Of a stretch of 64,000 nt of DNA, positions 17,301 to 25,602 are shown one piece after another. Origin of the DNA: Planctomyces sp. SH-PL14 (GTDB lineage: Bacteria; Planctomycetota; Planctomycetia; Planctomycetales; Planctomycetaceae). The first letter of the stretch is position 1, and every line of letters starts with the position of its first letter. The notes beneath the pieces were generated by a model. It searched no databases. It was not told where the DNA came from and saw only the letters and a program-made list of their open reading frames with translations. The position numbers and the translations under genes were made by a program. Location: contig NZ_CP011270.1 of NCBI RefSeq assembly GCF_001610835.1, positions 5,970,001 through 6,034,000 of the forward strand, written 5' to 3'.

Positions 17301-18199
17301 GGCGTGACTTCGATCTTCACCTCCTTGAGCGCCAGCGGGTAGCGGACGTCGATCCGGTAGATCGGGCTCTCGAGGTCTCCGGCCGCCGCGCGGTACTCCA
17401 TCGGCTTCTTGACCGAGTCGATCCGGGCAGTGAACGTGAGGAACCGGTCGCCCCGCTCCGTCGCCTGGCTGGCGCTGAAGTCCCGCTGCGACCAGACCCC
17501 CTGCGGGTCTCCGGCGGGGCGGGTCAGGAGTTTCACGTCGCGGTCGGTGCGGCCCGAGAGGGTCCATTCGATCTCGACCGGCTTCCCCTGGTCGACCTTG
17601 ATGTTCCCCGGCGCGACCCGGAGCTGGCTGTACGGCGTTTCTGAAAGCAGCGAGCGGGCGGCCGCGACCCGGACTTCCCAGTTGAGGCTCATCGTCCCCA
17701 GAAGCAGCACGACCGAAGCCGCCAGCCCCCCGGCGATGAGCCACATCCGCCGCGCCGGGACGATCGAGTCGAGATGCAGACCGCGGGACCGCGAATGGGT
17801 CTCGTCTTCGAGCGCCGAGACGAGCCCGCTCCGCACGCCGGCCGCCTGGATCTGGTCGGTCGAGGCTTCGCCGTACTGGACCGTCGTCCGGATCGACTGC
17901 CCGAGCTGCGGGAAGGACCGCTCGATCTCCGCCGCCGTCCGGGGCCGGGTCCCGCCGCGGCGGAACTGCCGCCACAGCTGCCAGGCGAAGACGCCGGCCA
18001 GCCCGATCCCGATCCCGATCCCGGCGATGCGGGCCCCCCGCGAGAGCTCGAGCCAGAAGTCGGCTGCGATCAGGGCGATCCAGACCGCGAGGACCGCCAG
18101 CCCCCACACCGTAAGCGACTGCCCGAACTGAACCCGCCGCAGCCGCGCCCACAGGGCGTCGAACCGGCGGAGAAAAGGGGACTCGTGGATGGTGGACAT
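14369..18199 (-). CDS. Large membrane protein, DUF4175-like, with long coiled coil, 1276 aa
   Basis: ATG at 18199 begins MSTIHESPFLRRFD. Two membrane helices lie at about 30-48 and 55-72 and a third near 170-188. They are followed by Ig-like beta segments (about 200-420; IKVDQGKPVEIEWTLSG, YTNHPPKTTEDPNLTVVEGS). Most of the remainder is predicted helical and highly charged, with Gln/Glu/Lys/Ala-rich coiled coil. A KSEGD repeat is near residues 770-786, and Gly/Pro/Met-rich linkers follow (about 960-1070). The N-terminus and layout resemble DUF4175 proteins, which occur in BatA/MoxR-type clusters. It is one gene downstream of the BatA/VWA gene. The role is not established. Confidence 0.75.
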   Translation of the reverse strand: MSTIHESPFLRRFDALWARLRRVQFGQSLTVWGLAVLAVWIALIAADFWLELSRGARIAGIGIGIGLAGVFAWQLWRQFRRGGTRPRTAAEIERSFPQLGQSIRTTVQYGEASTDQIQAAGVRSGLVSALEDETHSRSRGLHLDSIVPARRMWLIAGGLAASVVLLLGTMSLNWEVRVAAARSLLSETPYSQLRVAPGNIKVDQGKPVEIEWTLSGRTDRDVKLLTRPAGDPQGVWSQRDFSASQATERGDRFLTFTARIDSVKKPMEYRAAAGDLESPIYRIDVRYPLALKEVKIEVTPPAYTNHPPKTTEDPNLTVVEGSSARFAITLDQPPRTASLVIRDLARRDDEAAPPSTRTVPLEIAGTELTALLPLTGDMKYSIIAETSEGQRLPENSYRVRVRPDQPPEVYFEEPGDELEVHTLAEVLMRIRVRDDFGLSRAGIIFEVNNEEEYPLLSEDFATAAEELQKLGKLTPDTQAALEKVLPLEFFELKMTDSVAYYAFAEDNYPGTPHRSVTDLRFVDIRPFRIRYAVRDDPDGDGDGPPPPKIASLGELIKRQRFNLNRSMTVAMRAERKEKIDLGAIDSLVKSEAEIATATRQLADSLSVFMNDDLIDEIQLLLQAEAHMLAAVDSLAAGKYDTAVLQERDALKELIEGRNKLREEIQKNPSKFRGFAAADRRLAQKLRRPKSDKEEAEEVVRRIKQLASAQEEIEAELTGGMQEGGTGEGGGEPKDAADSPMPTPMPKDGTDPKTPQPMAEGDKDGAPMEKPSDKSEGDKSEGDKSEGDKGEANPPKGAGNKDAMGGKEGDAPPRRMSREELRDRQLDNVLEGQDIDKALGKLKNITDLAKGRMTEANKSLEGANSSLDRGDSAGALEQSGQARNVLDELAKQVDALAKAEAAERLNAARELAAEVAEAQKELAAQTPGPNGQQGEMKNDKSEKKENPGGGAKAPMPMGSGSEPQEMDDPQGGGAGEPKPDDQKPMPGSGSDPAKDPMENPMAGGGGKMPPMKDREGQGGGADPEADQEARAEGLAKEAERNAQAGKTVVDILQSILKSTDPADKDVIAKVEAILKENKLDETIGRMEGLPQQLREGQYGDAQVTAADSADRWEAAANRLSTAFREVAAPRLEELMDIERKLQSLQEKLNELQNERDVVEWHVDAGKLLQKMEDMKIAEGLREKLEEMMKEAGWSEDAEHFKVKGEGWIIDRNRERIDVPVGYGMAVRNVVQEVQAHIQELLLGDLLSSKDEVTPPQYSELVERYYEVLAKQKRPEPK

Positions 18200-18244
18200 G
18201 GCGGTGAAGGGCCAGGGACCAGGGGGACGAGGACTACGACGGGG

Positions 18245-18386
18245 AAGTATCAAGTGGCAAGTATCAAGTATCAGTTGGAGGGCGAGTCTGGCTGGGGGCG
18301 ACGCTTTCTCCGGCTTGCGGCTCGGCAGGAGCCTCGCCCTCCCAATCTGCCTCTAACTGACACTTGCTACTTGTTACCTGATACTT
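18245..18386. repeat. Inverted repeat with AAGTATCAAGT arms
   Basis: AAGTATCAAGTGGCAAGTAT at the left is answered by ACTTGCTACTTGTTACCTGA at the right. The centre holds GGAGGGCGAGTC...GGAGCCTCGCCCTCC, a unit related to those at 41208 and 45803. It fills the 189-bp gap between the BatA/VWA gene and the DUF4175-like gene. Confidence 0.7.
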
Positions 18387-18388
18387 CC

Positions 18389-20515
18389 CTAACTCACCGT
18401 TCGATTCGCCACGAACGACTCCAGTAACATCAGCCCCACCAGGACCACGGCGGCCCAGTGCCACTGTTCGTCCTGGCGGAGGTCGGTGGCGGCGAGGGCG
18501 GCGGCGGCGGCGTTGGCCGGGCGGACGAGGGGCTCCCCCGGCTTCTCCGCCAGGGTGAGCTGGAACCGTTCCGCGAACTCTTCATTCGTGCACCGGTCGG
18601 TCTCCGACTCCCGCGGGCTCGGATTGATGACCTGGTTGTGATTGGGGCGGCGGGCGACTTCCGGCCGGGCGTCGACCGAGGCGGCGGCGTCGATCAGGGT
18701 CGGGCGGACCGGGCCCCCGTCGTTGAGGCCGAGCGGCTCGCCGACGATCTGGTGGACGAGCGGCAGGTAGAGTCGCGAGCTGGGCCACTCCCCCCAGCCC
18801 CGGTCGCAGGTCGAGGTGAACCAGACCGCCGTCCCCTGGCCGAACCGCTGCTCCAGGATCGCCGGGTCCCCGCCGCGGAACTGGGCCAGGACACGGACAT
18901 CGGAGGTCGCCGCGGGAGCCGGGGCGTCCTTGCTTTCGGAGGAGCCGCTCGGCTTCGAGGCCGCGGCCGGGACGACGATCTTCGTGTAGCCGCGGAAGGC
19001 GAGCCGGCGGAGGTCGCCGTGCTGCGGGTCCGCGAAGGGGCGGATCAGGGGATGCTTGTCCTCCCACTGGTCGATCCGGAACGGCAGGTCGCTGGCGTGG
19101 ACCGGGCCGGCGATCTGTCCCGGCACGAGCCCCGCCGCCCGCAGCGTCTCGTACCCCCGCGACTGGATCTTGTCCCCGCCGAAGACCACGAGGCCCCCGC
19201 CGGTCCGGACGAACTCCGCCAGGCGGCTCGCGTCGTCCGCCGCGATCTCGGCGACGTTCGCCAGGACGACGACCCGCGCGTCCGTCAGCGAGGGGAGCTC
19301 GTCCCCCGGCTGGAGCGGGACCACGACCGGGTCGAAGGGGGATTCGGAATACTCTTCGCCGTCGGGCGCGAGGCGGAGCGACGTGGCGAGGAAGTAGGTC
19401 TCGCTGAGAAACGGAGAGGTCGAGGGGGCGCCGTCGGCAATGACGACGCGGCTCGGCCGGACGGCGAGGACCGCGACCTGCCGGGAGTTGTCGAAGCGGA
19501 GATCGTCGTCGGTCTCGATCGAGACGGTCCCGGTCCAGAGGCCCGCGTCGAGGGCCGGGATCTCGAACTTGGCGCTGCCAGTCGAGCCCGGCTCCAGCTT
19601 GACCCGCTCCCGCAGGCTGAGCTTGCCGGCCGGGCTTTCGAGCTTCAGCAGCACCTGCTGCTCGGCGACCGGGAAGGGGGTGCTGTTGAGGACGGTCGAG
19701 AGGATCGTCGTCGGCTCGCCGGGGCGGACGACGCCGCGGATCGGGCGGGCCTCGGTCACGGCCAGGTTGCTGACGACCGCCCGGCCGAGGTCGTGGATGT
19801 GGACCTGGACCGTCTCTGGCAGCGGATCGACCTCGGCCCAGTCGAGCCCCGACCGCTGGAGGTCGGTGAAGAGGTGCAGCTCCTGCTCCGTCGCCGCGAC
19901 CCGCACCGCGAGGTCGCGGGCCCAGTTGATCGCCGCGCCGTAGTTGGTGGCGTGGTACAGGGGACCGGGCGCGGGGACGTCCGCCAGGAGCTTCGACGCG
20001 GTGTCGCGGTTGCCCCCCACGGTCGGCTTCCCGGCGGTCTCGTTCCGACCCGCCGCTTCCGTCCCCCCCTCGTCAGTCGAGACCCCGTCGAGCGGGCGGA
20101 GGGCGTCGTCGAAGAAGGCGACTTCAATGCGGGTCCGCTCCGCCTGCTGGGAGACGATGTGGCGGGCCTCGGCGATCGCCTGCTCGACGAGCCGCCCCTG
20201 GTCCCCCTTGAGGTCCATGCTGGCGGAGCGGTCGATCAGGATCATGACGAGCCGCCGGTCGCCGCCGGGGGCCGCCTCGACGAAGTAGGGCCGGGCGAAG
20301 AGGAACGCCAGCAGGAACACCGTGGCGATCCGCAGGGCGAGCAGCAGCCACCGCATGATCCGCTGCCGCTGCGCGTTCCGCTCCAGGACCTGCCGCAGGA
20401 ACCGCAGCGTTCCCAGGTTCACCCGCCGCGCCTGCGAGCGAAACATGAGGTGGACGATGACCGGAAGGGCCACCGCCGCCGTCGCGAGCAGGAATGCGGA
20501 CTGGACGAAGTGCAT
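18389..20515 (-). CDS. BatA-type N-terminal domain / VWA membrane protein, 708 aa
   Basis: The first 80 residues are the aerotolerance/BatA N-terminal region: a membrane helix (FLLATAAVALPVIVHLMF), RRVNLGTLRFLRQV, and a second helix (WLLLALRIATVFLLAFLFA). A VWA domain follows with the MIDAS motif DRSAS (about 95-100). Later come a beta-sandwich (about 270-340) and an amidotransferase-like part containing FVRTGGGLVVFGG. A C-terminal membrane helix ends the protein (AAVVLVGLMLLESFVA). It lies directly downstream of DUF58 and MoxR genes, the standard MoxR-DUF58-BatA order. These modules are thought to act as MoxR-driven assembly or chaperone complexes. Confidence 0.85.
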   Translation of the reverse strand: MHFVQSAFLLATAAVALPVIVHLMFRSQARRVNLGTLRFLRQVLERNAQRQRIMRWLLLALRIATVFLLAFLFARPYFVEAAPGGDRRLVMILIDRSASMDLKGDQGRLVEQAIAEARHIVSQQAERTRIEVAFFDDALRPLDGVSTDEGGTEAAGRNETAGKPTVGGNRDTASKLLADVPAPGPLYHATNYGAAINWARDLAVRVAATEQELHLFTDLQRSGLDWAEVDPLPETVQVHIHDLGRAVVSNLAVTEARPIRGVVRPGEPTTILSTVLNSTPFPVAEQQVLLKLESPAGKLSLRERVKLEPGSTGSAKFEIPALDAGLWTGTVSIETDDDLRFDNSRQVAVLAVRPSRVVIADGAPSTSPFLSETYFLATSLRLAPDGEEYSESPFDPVVVPLQPGDELPSLTDARVVVLANVAEIAADDASRLAEFVRTGGGLVVFGGDKIQSRGYETLRAAGLVPGQIAGPVHASDLPFRIDQWEDKHPLIRPFADPQHGDLRRLAFRGYTKIVVPAAASKPSGSSESKDAPAPAATSDVRVLAQFRGGDPAILEQRFGQGTAVWFTSTCDRGWGEWPSSRLYLPLVHQIVGEPLGLNDGGPVRPTLIDAAASVDARPEVARRPNHNQVINPSPRESETDRCTNEEFAERFQLTLAEKPGEPLVRPANAAAAALAATDLRQDEQWHWAAVVLVGLMLLESFVANRTVS

Positions 20516-20578
20516 TGGGGGGAGGACGTGGGTAGTGGGTGGTTGGTCGCGGGTCGCGAGTGGGTTACGGGACTCACG

Positions 20579-20637
20579 CTAGCCCGAAGCGCAAGCGAGG
20601 GACGGAGGGGGAAATCCCTCGCTTGCGCTTCGGGCTG
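20579..20637. repeat. TAGCCCGAAGCG hairpin repeat
   Basis: TAGCCCGAAGCGCAAGCGAG and TCCCTCGCTTGCGCTTCGGG are complementary over about 24 bp with a short loop. The same unit occurs at 31575 and 56720. It lies between the DUF58 and BatA/VWA genes, with no spacer rich in T, so termination is uncertain. Confidence 0.85.
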
Positions 20638-20672
20638 TTGTAGGGTTGTTCTCTCTCATCCTTTGTGACACC

Positions 20673-21566
20673 TCACAGCACTCTCGACCGCCGGACGAGG
20701 TAGTCGAGGAGGGCCTGGTCGAGGGGGTCGTCGGTCGTCAGTTCGACGCGGTCGATGGCGCGGTTGCGGCATTCGACTTCGATCCGCTGCCGCCACTCGG
20801 CGACCGCGTCCCGGTAGGCATCGCGGATTCCTTCGACTCTCGTGCTCAGTTCCGCGCCGGTCTCCAGGTCGTGGAACCGGATGTTGCCGTCGAGCGGCAG
20901 GTCCCGCTCCCACGGGTCCCACAGGTGGAACAGGACCACCTCGTGGTTGCGGAACCGGAGGTGTTCGAGCCCCTTCACGATGGCGTCGATGTCGTCGAAC
21001 AGGTCGCTGATGATCACCACCATCCCGCGGTGCCGGCAGAGCTCCGCCGACTGCTGGAGGGCCCGGGCCGCCTCGGACTGCGGACGGGCCTCGGTGGTGG
21101 CGATGAGGCGGAGGATCTCGTCGAGCTGGTGCGGCTTGGCCCGCGGCGCGAGGTGGCCCAGGACCCCGTCGGCGAAGAGCGTCACCCCGACCGCGTCCCG
21201 CTGCTTGAGGGCCAGATGCGCGAGGGCCGCGGCCAGCGACGCTCCGTAGTGGAGCTTCGTCCGGCCGGTGTTGGCGCACTCCATCGACCCGCTCACGTCG
21301 AGCAGGATGTAGAGGTTCATGTTCGTCTCCGCGTCGAACTCTTTGACGTAGAGCCGCCGCTGGCGAGAGAACAGCTTCCAGTTGATGTACCGCGGATCGT
21401 CCCCCGGGACGTACTCCCGGTGCGAGGCGAACTCGACGCTGAACCCCACGAAAGGACTGCGGTGCAGCCCGGTCAGAAAGCCTTCGACGATCGACCGCGC
21501 ACGGAGCTCCAGGCTCTCCATGCGGGAGAAGAAGGCGGGGTCGGTGAGGGAGCGGGGATCGATCAT
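20673..21566 (-). CDS. DUF58 domain (VWA-like) protein
   Basis: 297 residues from ATG at 21566 (MIDPRSLTDPAFF). Typical of the family: FVGFSVEFASHREYVPGDD, the DPRYINWKLFSR block, then LYILLDVSGSMEC with the DxSxS metal site. No membrane helix is visible, so it is probably cytoplasmic or peripheral. It lies 111 bp downstream of moxR, with an ACCAAG-type hairpin between. DUF58 proteins regularly pair with MoxR ATPases and are thought to be their partners or adaptors. Confidence 0.9.
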   Translation of the reverse strand: MIDPRSLTDPAFFSRMESLELRARSIVEGFLTGLHRSPFVGFSVEFASHREYVPGDDPRYINWKLFSRQRRLYVKEFDAETNMNLYILLDVSGSMECANTGRTKLHYGASLAAALAHLALKQRDAVGVTLFADGVLGHLAPRAKPHQLDEILRLIATTEARPQSEAARALQQSAELCRHRGMVVIISDLFDDIDAIVKGLEHLRFRNHEVVLFHLWDPWERDLPLDGNIRFHDLETGAELSTRVEGIRDAYRDAVAEWRQRIEVECRNRAIDRVELTTDDPLDQALLDYLVRRSRVL

Positions 21567-21582
21567 GGATCGGGAAATGCGT

Positions 21583-21669
21583 TCAACACCAAGACACAAA
21601 GCCGCACGAAGAGGAGCAGGCTCAGTATCGCTTCGGGACCTTTATGCCTCTTTGTGTCTTCGTGTTTCA
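21583..21669. repeat. ACCAAG-type hairpin repeat
   Basis: AACACCAAGACACAAAG at the left pairs with CTTTGTGTCTTCGTGTTT at the right, with about 50 bp between. It occupies almost the whole gap between moxR and the DUF58 gene. Confidence 0.8.
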
Positions 21670-21676
21670 GTCTTCT

Positions 21677-22687
21677 TTACCCTTCGGTCGGGACCGCGTT
21701 GAGGAGATTCCCCACCAGCACGTCGGCATCGACGCCGTCCGCGCGGGCGTGGAAGTTGAGGACGAGGCGGTGCCGGAGGACCGCCGGGGCGACCGCCTTG
21801 AGGTCCGCGAAGTCGACGTGGTACCGCCCCGCCAGGATCGCCCGGGCCTTCGCGCCGAGGACGAGGTACTGCGACGCCCGGGGGCTGGCGCCGTAGTGGA
21901 TGTACTTGTGGAGGCCCGCGTAGGCCTTCGGTCCCGATTGTCCCGGGGCGGCGGGGCGGGTGGCGGCGACGAGGCGGGCCGCGTACTCGATCACGCTGTC
22001 GGCGATCGGCACTCCGCGGACGATCGCCTGGAGCTGGAGCAGTTCGTCGGCCTTGAGGACCGATTCGGCACTCGCGGTGAGCGTGCTCGTCGTCCCCTTG
22101 ATGATCTGGACCTCTTCGCTCACCGTCGGGTACTTGACCCGCAGGTTGAACATGAACCGGTCGAGCTGCGCCTCGGGGAGCGGATAGGTCCCCTCCATCT
22201 CGATCGGGTTCTGCGTGGCGACGACGAAGAACGGCGGCTTCAGGGTGTAGGTCTGTCGGCCGACGGAGATCTCCCCCTCCTGCATCGCCTGGAGGAGCGC
22301 CGCCTGGGTCTTGGGCGGGGTCCGGTTGATTTCGTCGGCCAGCAAAAAGTTGGTGAAGACGGGGCCCGGCTGAAACTCGACGAAGTGCTTCCCCGCCTGG
22401 TCTTCCTTGAGGACGTCCGCCCCGGTGATGTCCGAGGGCATGAGGTCCGGCGTGAACTGGACCCGCCGGAACTCGAGCTCCAGGCAGCGGGCCAGCGTGC
22501 GGGCCATGAGAGTCTTCCCGAGCCCCGGCACCCCGTGCAGGAGGACGTGGCCGCGGCACAGGAGGCAGACGAGGAGCGACTCGATGATGTCGTCCTGGCC
22601 GACGATGACGCGGGCCATCTCGGTCTTCACCGCCCGCTGCGCTTCGCGGAGGCGGGCGATGACGGCGGTGTCGTTCGGTGTGTTCAT
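21677..22687 (-). CDS. moxR: MoxR-family AAA+ ATPase
   Basis: 336 residues from ATG at 22687 (an ATG 15 bp upstream is also in frame). Walker A is HGVPGLGKTLMA (about 54-65), Walker B FLLADEINR, and the sensor-1 region FFVVATQNPIE is present. The C-terminal lid carries PRASQYLVLGAKARA, typical of MoxR proteins. It is cytoplasmic and energises a module encoded by the next genes (DUF58, BatA/VWA, DUF4175-like, VWA/amidotransferase-like). The gene upstream encodes the 11-loop EF-hand protein. Assignment to family is firm; the client is unknown. Confidence 0.92.
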   Translation of the reverse strand: MNTPNDTAVIARLREAQRAVKTEMARVIVGQDDIIESLLVCLLCRGHVLLHGVPGLGKTLMARTLARCLELEFRRVQFTPDLMPSDITGADVLKEDQAGKHFVEFQPGPVFTNFLLADEINRTPPKTQAALLQAMQEGEISVGRQTYTLKPPFFVVATQNPIEMEGTYPLPEAQLDRFMFNLRVKYPTVSEEVQIIKGTTSTLTASAESVLKADELLQLQAIVRGVPIADSVIEYAARLVAATRPAAPGQSGPKAYAGLHKYIHYGASPRASQYLVLGAKARAILAGRYHVDFADLKAVAPAVLRHRLVLNFHARADGVDADVLVGNLLNAVPTEG

Positions 22688-22791
22688 GGATCCGGGTTTC
22701 AAGGATGTAAAAGTTCTGTTTCGGGCGAGCGGGGGACGTCAGTCCCCTGATGGCGGTGTCCTGAGAACGGCGCGGAGCTGCGCGCCAGGCG

Positions 22792-24498
22792 TCAGTCGGG
22801 CGGCCCCTTCTGCGCGTCGGCGACCTCGCCGGACTTCCGGTGGTACTCCTCGTCGGCCCGCTGGGCTTCATTCGGGTCGATGAGCTGGTCTTCGTCGGTG
22901 TCGATCTGGTCGAAGTCCTGCCGCGAAGCCTGGAACTCCTGCCACGAGAGGTCGCCGTCGTTGTTGCGGTCCATCGCCTGGAACCAGGCCGGGCCCACCG
23001 GCGGGCGCCGCTGGAAGGCGGGGAGCTGCGAGGCGGCGGCGGTCTGGTCCGCCCCGCCGAACAGGAGATAGGTCCCGCGGACGAGCTCCAGGTGGTAATG
23101 CCGGATCGGCTCGTTCGGGGTGATGACGCCGCTCGAGTCCCGGTCGAGCTGCCCGAGCGACTTGTGCATCGCCCGCCGCTCCCGCTCCGAGATCCGGCCG
23201 TCCCCGTTCCGGTCGAGGTACAGGAAGTAGCCCGCCCCGGTGTCGTACAGGTTGACCCGGCAGGTCGTGGCGGCCGGCTCGCCCCGGGCGGCGACGAACC
23301 GCTTCATCTCGTCCCCGAAGACCTTCTGGTCGTTGTCGACGTCCATCAGTTCGAAGAGGCCGTTCTCGAGGCGGATGCTGTCCTTGACCTCGGCCCGGTC
23401 GAGGTAGCCGTTGGCGTCGATGTCGAGCCGGTTGAAGACCCGCATGGCGGACTCCATCGTCCGGGCGATCGGGTCGATGTGCCGGTGCGAGAGGCTGATG
23501 ACCGCATCCCGGAACTGGACCTTGGCGAAGTCCGGCCGGTCGTCGCCGTCGAGCCGCTGGACCCCCGCCGTCAGGATCCGGATGCCGGGCTGCTTCCCCG
23601 GTCCGGGGTCGAGGTCGACGGCGATCTCGAGGTCGACTTCGCTCTCCGTGATCCGCGCCAGCTCGCCCGCGTCGAGGAGCCGGTCCCCGTTGCCGTCGAG
23701 CGTGGCGACGCGGGGCTCGCTCCAGCCGATCTCCGCCGCCGAGAGCGACTTGCTCCCGTCCCGGTCGTACAGCTGCAGGAGCCGGCGGGCCACGAACGGG
23801 TCCGCGAGGTCGCGGAGCTGCTGCGAGGCGGTCGCCGCCGGCTTGGGGGTCGCGTTCAGGGCGGCGAGCGGGTCGTTGACCGGGGGGGCGGGCGGGAGGA
23901 ACTCGTCGAACGTGACGCACTCGTCCCTGTCGCCGTCCTTGGCCAGGATCCGGTCCGCCGCCGAGGAGATCTCGTCCGCGTCGATCGACTCGTTGCCGTC
24001 GGCGTCGAGGAACGCGAAGACCTGTTTGTCCGGCTCGGCGGCGGAGGTGTCCTGGCGATAGACAACCGTTTCGCCGCCGAACCGTTCGATCGTCCGCTCG
24101 ATGTCCCCCTGGGCCAGCGTCCGTTCACCCGCCCCGATCGACTGCAGAAACCCCTTGGCGGACTCCCGCTGCTTCGTCCGCAGGAGCGGCGACTGGCTCG
24201 CCTCGTCGCGGCTCAGCTTGCCGTCACCGTTCGTGTCGAGCGTCTTCAGCAGCTCCTGGGCGTACTCGCGTCGGCGGGCGGCGAGCGTCTTGCCGCCGAG
24301 GCTGATGTGAACGCGGAGATGGAGCGGTCCCCCTTCGAGCAGCAGGATCGAGTCCCGGCTCTCTCCGGCCTGTCCCGCGCCGGGAGCGTCCGCCGCGACG
24401 GCCGCCATCGGAACGGCGGCCGCGGCGGCGCGGGAGCTCACGGCCGGGTTGGGATCGGCTCCGAGCAGCGAGGCGGCGATGAGGAAGAGTTCAGTCAT
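22792..24498 (-). CDS. Secreted EF-hand protein with about eleven calcium loops
   Basis: 568 residues with a hydrophobic N-terminus (about 4-14) that could be a short signal peptide. Eleven 12-residue loop motifs can be read. They include DTNGDGKLSRDE (88), DADGNESIDADE, DGNGDRLLDAGE, DIDANGYLDRAE, DRNGDGRISERE, DRNNDGDLSWQE and DTDEDQLIDPNE (near 540). Between loops 5 and 6 a stretch with LRVHISLGGK-like beta features breaks the array, and a similar beta stretch lies before loop 1. EF-hand proteins of this type are common in planctomycetes, but one between moxR and family A genes is notable. Together with the EF-hands in the caspase-like protein it suggests calcium sensing outside the cytoplasm (inference). 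Confidence 0.85.
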   Translation of the reverse strand: MTELFLIAASLLGADPNPAVSSRAAAAAVPMAAVAADAPGAGQAGESRDSILLLEGGPLHLRVHISLGGKTLAARRREYAQELLKTLDTNGDGKLSRDEASQSPLLRTKQRESAKGFLQSIGAGERTLAQGDIERTIERFGGETVVYRQDTSAAEPDKQVFAFLDADGNESIDADEISSAADRILAKDGDRDECVTFDEFLPPAPPVNDPLAALNATPKPAATASQQLRDLADPFVARRLLQLYDRDGSKSLSAAEIGWSEPRVATLDGNGDRLLDAGELARITESEVDLEIAVDLDPGPGKQPGIRILTAGVQRLDGDDRPDFAKVQFRDAVISLSHRHIDPIARTMESAMRVFNRLDIDANGYLDRAEVKDSIRLENGLFELMDVDNDQKVFGDEMKRFVAARGEPAATTCRVNLYDTGAGYFLYLDRNGDGRISERERRAMHKSLGQLDRDSSGVITPNEPIRHYHLELVRGTYLLFGGADQTAAASQLPAFQRRPPVGPAWFQAMDRNNDGDLSWQEFQASRQDFDQIDTDEDQLIDPNEAQRADEEYHRKSGEVADAQKGPPD

Positions 24499-24547
24499 TC
24501 CCGGCAGGGGAGAAGGGGGAAAGGATTCAGGAGTTAGGATTCAGCGT

Positions 24548-25477
24548 TCAGGACTCGCGGCCGAGGGACAGGGGGTTTGGCCGGACCGGTGGCGCGGTCG
24601 CGGGTGTCGCCGCGCCGGTTGCAGGCTTCTCGCGGCTTTGGGCCGGCGGATCGAGGACCATGACTCCGTCGCGGGCTTCGAGGTACGGGTCGTCGGGAGA
24701 CTTCGGGTTCTGCCAGAAGTTCGCCGCGGTGAAGATCTGCTTCCCGTCGAGCCGGACTTCGAGCTGGCGGGACGTCATCCGCGCGACGGTGTACCGCCAG
24801 GACTTCTCGCCGTCCGCTCCCTTGCGGGCTTCGATCAGGAGCAGGATCTCCGGGTCGTTCGCTTCGACGAAGGCGAACATCCCCGCGTCGAGCAGCCCGG
24901 CCGCCTCGTCCTGATAGCGGTCGATCGGCTGGGGCATCAGCCGCAGCGCGTTGGGCTTGCCGTCCCGCAGGAAGTTCTCGGCCTCGAACCGGCGGGCGAT
25001 GTTCCGCATCGTCGTCAGCCGGGCGACCGGTCGGTCCTCGGGGACTCCCGTCTCTGGCACCGCCTGGTCGAGGAGGCCGCTGCGCTTCGGTGTCCAGCGG
25101 GCCTGTCCCCGCCGCTCGCAGCGGAGGGGCGTCCCGACGAGCGACGTCATCTCGAAGAAGACCGCGTCGGGGTCTTCCGGGCCGCGGATCGAGAACGAGC
25201 AGGCGGCGATCGGACGGATGCCGTCCCGCCAGACAAAGAGCGTTCCGTCCTTCACGAGTCCGCCGCTGGGGTTCGTGTACCGCAGGAGCGGCGCGAGCTG
25301 GTTCTTGAGCGGCTTCGGGGGAGACGCGGTACCGGCCTCGTCCCGCGAGAGGGACCATTCGGCGAACTTGTCCACCACGTACTGGTAGCGTGCCTCGCGG
25401 TCGGGATCCTGCGGATCGTCAGCGCGGACGGTCGGCGCCGCCAGGCCGAAGAGCAGGAGGAGGGACCAGGCTTTCAT
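24548..25477 (-). CDS. Family A secreted protein, copy 7
   Basis: 309 residues from ATG at 25477; signal peptide about 1-19 (WSLLLLFGLAAPTVRA). Landmarks: LRYTNPSGGLVKDGTLFVW, IRPIAACSFSI, FFEMTSLVGTPL, ARLTTMRNIARRFEAE, ALRLMPQPIDRYQ, LLDAGMFAFVEANDPEILLL and WRYTVARMT. An extended frame runs to 26110 but lies inside the DUF1501 gene and is not used. It is sandwiched between DUF1501 (125 bp upstream) and the EF-hand gene (49 bp downstream). Function unknown. Confidence 0.85.
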   Translation of the reverse strand: MKAWSLLLLFGLAAPTVRADDPQDPDREARYQYVVDKFAEWSLSRDEAGTASPPKPLKNQLAPLLRYTNPSGGLVKDGTLFVWRDGIRPIAACSFSIRGPEDPDAVFFEMTSLVGTPLRCERRGQARWTPKRSGLLDQAVPETGVPEDRPVARLTTMRNIARRFEAENFLRDGKPNALRLMPQPIDRYQDEAAGLLDAGMFAFVEANDPEILLLIEARKGADGEKSWRYTVARMTSRQLEVRLDGKQIFTAANFWQNPKSPDDPYLEARDGVMVLDPPAQSREKPATGAATPATAPPVRPNPLSLGRES

Positions 25478-25602
25478 GAGGTCTGCCACGAGTACGGCCC
25501 GGAGGCCGCGGATACGGGAACTATTTGGCGAACAGGAACGATTCCGGGCCGATCGCCGCGCCGTCTGGACGGCGGCGGCCGGACGACAGGCCGGGACAAA
25601 AC

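Noticed and set aside
18458-20668. 736-residue plus-strand open frame opposite the BatA/VWA gene
   Set aside because: Shadow frame; the minus-strand protein has the full BatA N-terminus and MIDAS motif.
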